Below the pieces are notes generated by a model, which was given only the letters and a program-made list of their open reading frames with translations, was not told the origin of the DNA and made no database searches. 17,085 bases of DNA from a bacterium (GTDB taxonomy: Bacteria > Planctomycetota > UBA1135 > UBA2386). A program made the translations under genes and the position numbers. The number at the start of each line of letters is the position of its first letter. Position 1 is the first letter of the stretch. The DNA is taken from NCBI GenBank assembly GCA_011051855.1, contig DRKG01000408.1, positions 1 through 17,085 on the forward strand, given 5' to 3'. Shown here one piece after another: positions 7,827 through 13,852 of this stretch.

Positions 7827-9407
7827 TCAGTGGCGGAAGTGGCGTTGGCCCGTCATCCACATCGCCATGCCGTGCTTGTCGGCGGCGGCCACGACCTCGC
7901 TGTCGCGCTTGCTGCCGCCGGGCTGCACGGCCGCCGTCGCCCCCGCCTCGGCGCAGGTGATCAGGCCGTCGGCGAACGGAAAGAACGCGTCGCTCGCGAC
8001 GACACTGCCCTTGGCGCGCTCGCCGGCTTTGTCGACGGCGATCTTCGCCGCGTCGACGCGGCTCATCTGGCCGGCGCCGATACCCACCGTGAAGCACGAG
8101 CCGCCGTCGTCGGCGCACGCCAGCACGATCGCGTTCGACTTGACGTGTTTGCAGACGAGCCATGCGAACGCCAACGCCTGCTGCTCGCCTTCGTCGGGCG
8201 CACGCCGCGTCGCGACTTGCTGCGTCGGCGGCTGCGGAGGCACGTCGGCCGTCTGCAACAGAAAGCCGCCGCTGACTTGCCGCGCCACGAAACGGTGCTT
8301 CATGGTGGTGTCCGGCTCGCCGCCGAGATCGAGCACGCGCACGTTCGCGCCCCACTTCGCTTGCTGCAGCGCGGTCACGGCGTCCGGCTGGACCGACGGC
8401 GCAACGATCACCTCGAGAAACGTGCCGCTCGCAACCACGACCTCGGCCATGGCCCGATCGAACGTGCGGTTGGTGGCGAGGATGCCCCCGAACGCCGACA
8501 CCGGATCCCCGGCCAGCGCCAGCTCGAACGCGCGCGGCAGGCTCTCGGCGATCGCCGTGCCGCACGGATTGTTGTGCTTGACGAGCACACAGCTCGGTCG
8601 CGAGAACTCGAACGCGAGCTTCATCGCCGCGTCGGCGTCGAGGATGTTGTTGTAGCTCAGTTCCTTGCCGCCGAGCTGGCGTGCACCGGCGAGGCAGCCG
8701 CTCTCGACACCGGCTCCGTAGAACGCCGCCTGCTGATGCGGATTCTCGCCGTAGCGCAGGTCGCGGATCTTCTCGCCCGCGAACGTGACGCTCGCGGCGA
8801 AGAACGGCTCGCTCGGATTCGCACGACGCTCGCAATCGAACCACTGAGCGATCGCAGCGTCATAGGCGGCCGTGTGCGCGAAGGCCTTGGCCGCGAGCTT
8901 GCGCAAGAACTCGGGCGGCAGGCGGCCATCGTGTTCCCGCAGTAGGCGCAACACTTCGTGGTAGTCCGAAGGATCTACCACGACCGCCACGCTGGCGTGG
9001 TTCTTGGCCGCGCTGCGAATCATCGCCGGGCCGCCGATGTCGATGTTCTCGACGATCTCGTTGCGGCTGATCCCGGGCCGCCGCACGGTCTCCCTGAAGC
9101 GGTATAGGTTGACGCACAGGAGGTCGATCGCGTCGATGCCGTGCTCGGTCATCGCCGCGAGATGCGCCTCCTCGTCGCGTCGGGCGAGCAGGCCGCCGTG
9201 CACCTTCGGATGCAGGGTCTTCACGCGCCCGTCCATCATCTCCGGGAAACCGGTGTAGTCCGCGACCTCCTGCACCGCGACGCCGGCCTCGGCGATGACG
9301 CGACGCGTGCCGCCGGTGGACAGCAGCGAGAACCCGACTTCGGCCAGCCCCTCTGCGAACTCGGCGATACCGCTCTTGTCGGTCACCGACAACAGTGCGC
9401 GTCTCAT
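7827..9407 (-). CDS. purH: Bifunctional AICAR formyltransferase / IMP cyclohydrolase
   Basis: This 526-residue enzyme performs the last two steps of IMP synthesis: formylation of AICAR with 10-formyl-THF, then ring closure. The N-terminal cyclohydrolase (MGS-like) domain shows LLSVTDKSG, LLSTGGT and GRVKTLHPKVHGG (60-72). The C-terminal transformylase has the catalytic Lys-His pair in VKHNNPCG (276-283) and DPVSAFGGILATN. The C-terminus MTGQRHFRH is standard. The frame remains open upstream, but ATG 9407 is where the family's protein begins, and it overlaps the prfB stop as ATGA. Length is close to E. coli PurH (529). Translational coupling of a release factor to a purine enzyme is an unusual pairing but has no obvious functional meaning. 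Confidence 0.97.
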   Translation of the reverse strand: MRRALLSVTDKSGIAEFAEGLAEVGFSLLSTGGTRRVIAEAGVAVQEVADYTGFPEMMDGRVKTLHPKVHGGLLARRDEEAHLAAMTEHGIDAIDLLCVNLYRFRETVRRPGISRNEIVENIDIGGPAMIRSAAKNHASVAVVVDPSDYHEVLRLLREHDGRLPPEFLRKLAAKAFAHTAAYDAAIAQWFDCERRANPSEPFFAASVTFAGEKIRDLRYGENPHQQAAFYGAGVESGCLAGARQLGGKELSYNNILDADAAMKLAFEFSRPSCVLVKHNNPCGTAIAESLPRAFELALAGDPVSAFGGILATNRTFDRAMAEVVVASGTFLEVIVAPSVQPDAVTALQQAKWGANVRVLDLGGEPDTTMKHRFVARQVSGGFLLQTADVPPQPPTQQVATRRAPDEGEQQALAFAWLVCKHVKSNAIVLACADDGGSCFTVGIGAGQMSRVDAAKIAVDKAGERAKGSVVASDAFFPFADGLITCAEAGATAAVQPGGSKRDSEVVAAADKHGMAMWMTGQRHFRH

Positions 9408-10514
9408 TGCTTGGATTCGTCCTTCCGCTTCTTCAGGTAGGCCTCGATGAACGGGTCCAGATTGCCGTCGAGCACCCCGGCGACATCGGAGGTCTCGAAC
9501 TCGGTGCGCAGATCCTTGCACATCTGGTAAGGCTGCAGCACGTAACTGCGGATCTGGTTGCCCCAACTGATCGAGCCGCGGTCGCCGTAGAACTTCGCCA
9601 ACTCCTCCTCGCGCTTGGCCTGCTCGAGCTGGAACAGCTTCGAGCGCAGCGCCTTCATCGCCGAATCGCGGTTCTTGTGCTGGCTGCGCTCGGTCTGGCA
9701 CGACACCACGATGCCCGTCGGCAGGTGGGTGATGCGGATCGCCGATTCGGTCTTGTTGACGTGCTGGCCGCCGGCGCCCGACGCCCGGAACGTATCGACC
9801 TTGAGGTCTTCCTTACGGATCTCGACCGCCAGATCGTCTTCGAGCTCCGGCACCACCTCGACCGATGCGAACGACGTCTGCCGTCGCGCTTGTCCGTCGA
9901 ACGGCGAGATCCGCACCAGTCGGTGCACGCCCTGCTCCGCCTTCATGCGGCCGTAGGCGTACGGCCCCTTGATGATGATCGTGACGTTCTTGATGCCGGC
10001 CTCTTCCGCCTTCTGGAAGTCGAGCTCCTGGACCTCGTAGTCGTGGCGCGCGGCCCACTTCACGTACATGCGCAACAGCATCTCGGCGAAGTCCGAGGCG
10101 TCTACGCCACCGGCACCGGGCTGCAGCGTGACGATCGCGTTGGACGCGTCGTGCTCACCGCCGAGCATCAGTTGGAACTCGAGTTCGTCGAGCCCCTCGC
10201 GCAATTCGTCGGCGGCCTTCTGGAGGTCCCCCTCGACGCTCTGCGGGTCGTCCTCAGCCAGTTCGAGGAGCACGCCCGCGTCCTCGATGACCTGCGCCAT
10301 GCGCTCGATCGGCTCGACGACCTGAACGCACAACTTCTTCTGTTGCACGACCTTCTGGGCGTTCTCCGGGCGGTCCCAGAAGCCCGGCTGGGTCATCCGA
10401 TGCTCGATGTCGGCTAGCTCACGGTGTCGCTGCGCGTAGTCAAAGAGACACCTTGAGCGATTGGAGCCGCTCTTCGGCTGCCTTCAGAACATCCTGATGC
10501 TCTTGCAGACCCAT
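9404..10514 (-). CDS. prfB: Peptide chain release factor 2, expressed by programmed +1 frameshift
   Basis: RF2 recognises UAA and UGA and triggers peptide release. The coding sequence is split: codons 1-24 run from ATG 10514 (MGLQEHQDVLKAAEERL...) to an in-frame TGA at 10442-10440, and the rest is read after a +1 shift, giving 369 residues, close to E. coli RF2 (365). After the shift the protein continues DYAQRHRELADIEHRMTQPG. The stop-codon recognition motif SPF is at about 203-205 and the catalytic GGQ at about 248-250. An annotation starting at ATG 10396 would miss 39 residues. No strong ribosome site precedes ATG 10514; a 224-bp repeat begins 14 bp upstream, so that repeat supplies the leader. 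The stop overlaps purH as ATGA. Confidence 0.95.
10439..10454 (-). promoter_or_regulatory. RF2 autoregulatory +1 frameshift site
   Basis: On the minus strand the sequence reads AAGGTG TCT CTT TGA C. An internal Shine-Dalgarno-like AAGGTG lies 3 nt before the slippery CTT, followed by the TGA that RF2 itself reads and then C. This is the same layout and spacing as E. coli prfB (AGGGGG TAT CTT TGA C). In the known mechanism, low RF2 leaves the TGA unread, the ribosome slips forward one base, and full-length RF2 is made. Confidence 0.93.
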
Positions 10515-10528
10515 GGGGCGAAGCAGCG

Positions 10529-10752
10529 TACCGAACCCGGTTCAAACAACAACCTCACCGGGTGGTTTTCCCGACCCACCGCACCGGTCAGATCACCTCG
10601 TCGGGCTGCTTCCCGGGCATACCTTCCAACCAGGGCCTTGATCGCACCGGGTTCCGTAGGGATGGGTTCCGCACGGTCGAACGGCAACCGCGTTGGGGCA
10701 CCTCACCCGGGTGTCTGACCCGGCCGGGTTGTTGTTTGTACCGTGTTCGGTA
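10529..10752. repeat. 224-bp element with terminal inverted repeats, copy 1
   Basis: Both ends carry the same sequence inverted: TACCGAACCCGGTTC... at 10529-10554 and its imperfect complement at 10727-10752 (24 of 26 positions match). It begins and ends with TA, which could be part of the repeat or a TA target duplication as in IS630/mariner-type elements. Near the right end are the palindromes CACCCGGGTG and ACCCGGCCGGGT. It is about 96% identical (8 differences in 224) to the copy at 12247-12470, in the same orientation. The interior has no convincing gene: one frame is open on the minus strand from a TTG codon for about 54 codons. It begins 14 bp upstream of the prfB start codon and ends 6 bp from the stop of the neighbouring gene. 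Confidence 0.88.
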
Positions 10753-10758
10753 GTTGAA

Positions 10759-12219
10759 CTACTGCGGCCTCAGAGGAAGCGTCGCGGGGAGTGTTCCGCC
10801 GCCAGCGCAGCCCGGGCACGTCGTATCCCAGACAGGGTCGACCTGGCCGTTCGGCCCCTCCAGCCAGGAGGTCAGGCCAGCGTAGAGCTCGAAGCTCGCG
10901 AGCCGCTTCTCGAAGGGGGGCAGCCCGCAGGTGTGGTAGCGAACGGCAAACACGTCATACTTCTTGAACAGCATCCCGTGGACCTTGGTGCCCGAGATGC
11001 AGTCGTAGCCGCTCGGCTGCTGACCTGCGGGCTTACCCGAAATCGTCTCCTGATACTGCGTCGTCAGGGTCTGCTTCTTAGCCTGGGTCTTGATGCGCTT
11101 GCTGGCTGCCGAGTAAGTCGACGCATAGCCGGCTTTCGCCGCAGCCGCAGAAACGAGGGAGGTCATCCCTTCGACACCGAACTCCCACATGTTGTCAGCT
11201 TCGAACGCGACATCTGTCTCATAAGAGTCATTGGCAGAGACGGAGAACGAGCTGGTCTGGGTGATGACGCCGCAAATAACCGCGACCGACGGCCCATCCT
11301 GGTGACCCCGCTGACCGGTCTCGCGGACGTCGATCTTCCACGGCCCCCAGAAACACGTCCCCGTAGCGTCCGCCGGCACGGCATAATCGACGTAGAGCAT
11401 GTTGTGGCCCCGCCCTATCGGCATTGAGACAGACCCGTCGTCGACCACAGCCGCCTGCGACTGGGGACCGACGGAGAAGTCACCAACGCAGTGCGAAGTC
11501 CAAGCGATGTTGACCGCATCCGCTGGGATGACCGGCGCTGCCGTCAAACTCCGCTGGATGTGCAGGCGGATGCCATCCATGTGTGGAGGCAAGGCGCCCG
11601 AAAGGGGGTTGCCGGCAGCATCCCGTGCCGACAGCCAAACCTGAAAGCACATCACACCGGCGCTCGCCGCCAAATCCGACCATGACACCTGCGGAACGAC
11701 GATCAGCCTCAGCTGGGCATCCTGGCTGAGCACATTGGCGTCGACTTCGACCGTCCCCAGTCCTTCGATCGAGAACCTCCCACCTCGCGATGCGTTGACC
11801 ATTCCCGTGTCGTAGCCAGCGTCAACCGGAACAATCGGCCGGTAGTGGACGCGATCGGATTCCGTAAACCGGACAAAACGGCGGAACGGCAGATATGCGG
11901 AGTGCTCGATGCGCACCACGAGCGGATCGGCTGGCGCGCTCATCTGAACATCGGGCAACCACGCCCACCCGTCGCCGGCAGTCACGGCCGACGTCGTGGT
12001 CTGGCTTGGGGCCGGCTCGACCAAGACGAATGCATCCTCCACCGGCAATCCGGTTGTCGCCGAACTGACGTGGATACGGGGACTCCAGGGCATCGCACCC
12101 GACGGAGGCTGCTGGCACGGAGGCGCCTCACTCCATGACAAGCACAGGGCGGTAGACAGGCCCATGAGACGACCCGGCACATCGAGAATCCGGCGCTTCG
12201 CTTTTCCTACTTTGACCAT
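10759..12219 (-). CDS. Putative exported protein of unknown function, repeat-bracketed
   Basis: This is a 486-residue protein from ATG 12219, which has AAGAAG about 7 bp upstream. The frame is open into the repeat (to a TTG at 12405), but that extension is repeat sequence and unlikely to be native. A basic N-terminus followed by a short hydrophobic stretch (LMGLSTALCLSWSEA, from residue 19) suggests export. Residues ~45-120 look like a beta-sandwich of the carboxypeptidase-regulatory type (TTGLPVEDAFVLVEP, then a Gly/Trp turn, PLVVRIEHSAYLPF). The middle is rich in beta and Ser/Gly. Near the C-terminus is SSFSVSANDSYETDV, an Ala/Ser-rich stretch and TLTTQYQETISG. Several Cys occur, including CPGC close to the end, and could form disulfides in an exported protein. 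I recognise no family. G+C is lower than its neighbours. Confidence 0.72.
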   Translation of the reverse strand: MVKVGKAKRRILDVPGRLMGLSTALCLSWSEAPPCQQPPSGAMPWSPRIHVSSATTGLPVEDAFVLVEPAPSQTTTSAVTAGDGWAWLPDVQMSAPADPLVVRIEHSAYLPFRRFVRFTESDRVHYRPIVPVDAGYDTGMVNASRGGRFSIEGLGTVEVDANVLSQDAQLRLIVVPQVSWSDLAASAGVMCFQVWLSARDAAGNPLSGALPPHMDGIRLHIQRSLTAAPVIPADAVNIAWTSHCVGDFSVGPQSQAAVVDDGSVSMPIGRGHNMLYVDYAVPADATGTCFWGPWKIDVRETGQRGHQDGPSVAVICGVITQTSSFSVSANDSYETDVAFEADNMWEFGVEGMTSLVSAAAAKAGYASTYSAASKRIKTQAKKQTLTTQYQETISGKPAGQQPSGYDCISGTKVHGMLFKKYDVFAVRYHTCGLPPFEKRLASFELYAGLTSWLEGPNGQVDPVWDTTCPGCAGGGTLPATLPLRPQ

Positions 12220-12246
12220 ACGTATCTTCTTACCGCGTACCGCGCG

Positions 12247-12470
12247 TACCGAACCCGGTTCAAACAACAACCTCACCGGGTGGTTTTCCCGACCCACCGC
12301 ACCGGTCAGATCACCTCGCCGGGCTGCTTCCAGGACATACCTTCCAACCAGGGCCTTGATCGCCCCGGGTTCCGTAGGGATGGGTTCCGCACGGTCGAAC
12401 GGCAACCGCGCTGGGGCACCTCACCCGGGTGTCTGACCCGGCCGGGTTGTTTTTTGTACCTGGTTCGGTA
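12247..12470. repeat. 224-bp element with terminal inverted repeats, copy 2
   Basis: This is the second copy of the 10529-10752 element, same length and orientation, differing at 8 positions, two of them in the right terminal repeat. Ends are at 12247-12272 and 12445-12470, both terminating in TA. Just outside the left end TACCG recurs at 12231 and 12238, giving three TACCG units in a row counting the element's own. It lies immediately upstream of the exported-protein gene on the minus strand (27 bp from its ATG), as copy 1 lies upstream of prfB. Confidence 0.88.
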
Positions 12471-12483
12471 CGGGAGAAATAGA

Positions 12484-12543
12484 ACCCGCGACGGGCACTG
12501 CAGGCAAAGGATCGAAGTCGGCGAATCATGGCCCGTCGCGGGT
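12484..12543. repeat. 13-bp perfect inverted repeat with 34-nt loop
   Basis: ACCCGCGACGGGC at 12484-12496 is the exact complement of 12531-12543. It starts 14 bp beyond copy 2. The interval 12471-12729 holds no gene I can support; this repeat and the next hairpin are its only structure. It could be a binding site, a transcript-end structure or a trace of another element. Confidence 0.6.
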
Positions 12544-12670
12544 CCCGGTGTACGGTCCTCGCTTGCCGCCGTCGCAGCCATTCTCGGCGCGGGCGGGGCT
12601 TGCATAAGTCCTTGCTGCACTGGCCTCGGCGCCCGTCGCGGCGAGGGGGCGAAGGAACCGCGTTCGCATC

Positions 12671-12709
12671 GCGGATTCGCCCGGGGAATGTCGGATTGGA
12701 CGAATCCGC
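12671..12709. terminator. 9-bp stem-loop downstream of a small minus-strand gene
   Basis: GCGGATTCG at 12671-12679 pairs perfectly with CGAATCCGC at 12701-12709 across a 21-nt loop. It lies 20 bp past the stop of the minus-strand gene at 12730-13011. No T tract follows on that strand, so a role as transcript terminator is tentative. Confidence 0.35.
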
Positions 12710-12729
12710 AGACTCTCGGAGTGGGACGG

Positions 12730-13011
12730 TCAGTCGGCTCGATCGGTTTCGTCGGCCTCGCCGCTGATCAGGCGCCGCAGCCGTTCGAAGAACGCGGCCC
12801 AGGCGGCCTGCGCGGCCCTGGTGTTCTCGCGGATGGTCACGTCACGTTCGAACGTCTCGGCGAGCAGCTCGAGCAGGGGCACGCGCGATTCCTCGGGGGT
12901 CGCAGGGTCTAGGATCGTCGCCACCATCGGTCGCACGGCCTCCAGGAAGCGGGGGTCGGTGTTGCGATGGCGAATCGAGAGTTCTTGGATCAGGGTGTCG
13001 ACGCGGTCCAT
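12730..13011 (-). CDS. Small helical hypothetical protein, 93 aa
   Basis: I do not recognise this 93-residue protein. It is predicted by eye to be almost entirely helical and soluble, with acidic ends: MDRVDTLIQELSIRHRNTDP at the start, a central PEESRVPLLELLAETFERDV, then AWAAFFERLRRLI and an Asp/Glu-rich tail. There is no signal peptide or known motif. ATG 13011 has no Shine-Dalgarno, but that is common in this window. Support comes from codon use resembling the neighbours and from its location 142 bp downstream of the Fis-type regulator on the same strand, with a 16-bp palindrome between them. It could be co-transcribed with that regulator. It may also be spurious. Confidence 0.5.
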   Translation of the reverse strand: MDRVDTLIQELSIRHRNTDPRFLEAVRPMVATILDPATPEESRVPLLELLAETFERDVTIRENTRAAQAAWAAFFERLRRLISGEADETDRAD

Positions 13012-13112
13012 GGTCTGGGCGGCCAGCCGTGACTCGGCGTGCCGAAACAGACTACCACCCGGATCCCGGCGGGGACGGGCCGCCGAGCCGTCGCGGATCG
13101 GGCCGGCCCCAT

Positions 13113-13128
13113 GCCATCGGCCGATGGC
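13113..13128. promoter_or_regulatory. 16-bp perfect palindrome
   Basis: GCCATCGGCCGATGGC reads the same on both strands. It lies 26 bp after the stop of the Fis-type regulator and about 100 bp before the start of the small minus-strand gene. A perfect palindrome without a spacer fits a dimeric protein site (perhaps for the adjacent regulator) better than a terminator hairpin, which would need a loop. Confidence 0.4.
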
Positions 13129-13153
13129 GAAAGTGGGACTGCGCGATTCGCCG

Positions 13154-13564
13154 TCAGATTGCGACCGAGTCCGAACCCGAGCCGCGCTTGCGGGCCAGCT
13201 CTTCGGACGACTTGTAGCTCTTCAGCTTGTTGTAGAGGGTCTTGGTGTCGATCCCGAGGATGCGCGCGGCACGCGTCTTGTTGCCGCCGGTCGACGCCAG
13301 CACGCGCTGGATGTGGCGCTTCTCGATCTCCGCCAGTGGCAGGGTGAGAAGCTCGTCGATCGAGTTGTCGGCGATCAGGCGGCGGAGATCCGCCGAGGAT
13401 TCGACCAGCACGTAGTCGTGCTCCGCGCCTTCGATGTGACCGCGCAGTTCGTCGATCGAACTGCAAGTGGAGACCATGCAACCCCACTCCGCGGTGGCCT
13501 TGTTGAGGTTCTTGGCAGCGGGATCCTGGGCCGAATAGACGAGCAGTCGTTTGCCGAGAGTCAT
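13154..13564 (-). CDS. Fis-type DNA-binding protein with a degenerate receiver-like N-terminus
   Basis: This 136-residue protein ends in a Fis-type helix-turn-helix (about 79-117: LAEIEKRHIQRVLASTGGNK, then TRAARILGIDTKTLYNKL), the domain found at the end of NtrC- and RegA-like regulators. There is no AAA+ domain, so it is not a sigma-54 activator by itself. Residues ~5-65 resemble the first half of a response-regulator receiver, but the acidic pair is replaced (LLVYSAQD). The position matching the phosphorylated Asp reads HDYVLVESS, with Glu (residue 55). The second half of the receiver seems missing. A GTG at 13579 would add five residues; neither start has a good ribosome site. It may act as a phosphorylation-independent regulator of nearby genes; targets are unknown. 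Confidence 0.8.
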   Translation of the reverse strand: MTLGKRLLVYSAQDPAAKNLNKATAEWGCMVSTCSSIDELRGHIEGAEHDYVLVESSADLRRLIADNSIDELLTLPLAEIEKRHIQRVLASTGGNKTRAARILGIDTKTLYNKLKSYKSSEELARKRGSGSDSVAI

Positions 13565-13743
13565 GAGCGGTGGTTCCACCCGCGCCTGGGTGGCACTTGC
13601 GGCAGCGATCCGCAGACGCGGCGCGGGCTACTTGGGTCAGGGGTCCTTGGGGGCGAGTTTCGTTGCTACGAGACGTGGGCGATCACGTGAGGTTCCTGCC
13701 GACATTTCCGGAATCTCCGCCGAGCGCCGGTAGCAGCCGGAGG

Positions 13744-13773
13744 AGCGTCCTCAGCAGGTCTGCTAGAGGCGCT
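13744..13773. repeat. 13-bp hairpin with single-base bulges
   Basis: Arms 13744-13757 and 13760-13773 pair as AGCG/CGCT, CCTC/GAGG and AGCAG/CTGCT with one unpaired base on each side and a 2-base centre. It lies about 80 bp past the stop of the DUF4097-like gene and about 180 bp before the Fis-type gene start, inside a gene-free stretch of about 290 bp (13565-13852) where I see no other clear signal. There is no T tract. It could be a terminator-like or operator structure. Confidence 0.45.
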
Positions 13774-13852
13774 GCCGCGCCCTGTAACGTCACGACCCTG
13801 CAACGACCGCTGACGTAAGGAACGGACCCAAGGAACGAAAGCTCCCTTGCCG

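Larger units (their letters stand above)
10529..12470. mobile_element. Putative repeat-bracketed insertion cassette (1942 bp)
   Basis: Two 224-bp elements in direct orientation enclose a single gene with almost no spare DNA: 6 bp after its stop and 27 bp before its start. The gene's G+C in sampled lines (about 55-57%) is lower than in the flanking prfB/purH lines (about 68%). Because each element has inverted ends, the outer ends of the whole unit are also inverted, as in a composite element. No transposase, integrase or clear target-site duplication of the whole unit is visible. Mobility is inferred from layout only. Confidence 0.45.

Noticed and set aside
7459..8844. Minus-strand open frame of about 460 codons overlapping purH and its neighbour
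   Set aside because: It is a different frame on the same strand as purH, extremely Arg-rich, with no motif; purH accounts for the region.
12220..12405. Longer start (TTG 12405) for the repeat-bracketed gene
   Set aside because: The extra 62 codons come almost entirely from the repeat element, begin with TTG and lack the export-signal position; ATG 12219 has AAGAAG upstream and lies outside the repeat.
10529..12470. Integron attC sites
   Set aside because: The ends ACCGAAC and GTTCGGT are near, but do not fit, the attC core pattern (RYYYAAC / GTTRRRY), and 224 bp is longer than usual attC sites. No integrase is in the window, so only the layout is comparable.
13817..13837. Two copies of AAGGAACG 13 bp apart near the end of the DUF4097-like gene
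   Set aside because: Too short and unsupported by position to call a site; likely chance.
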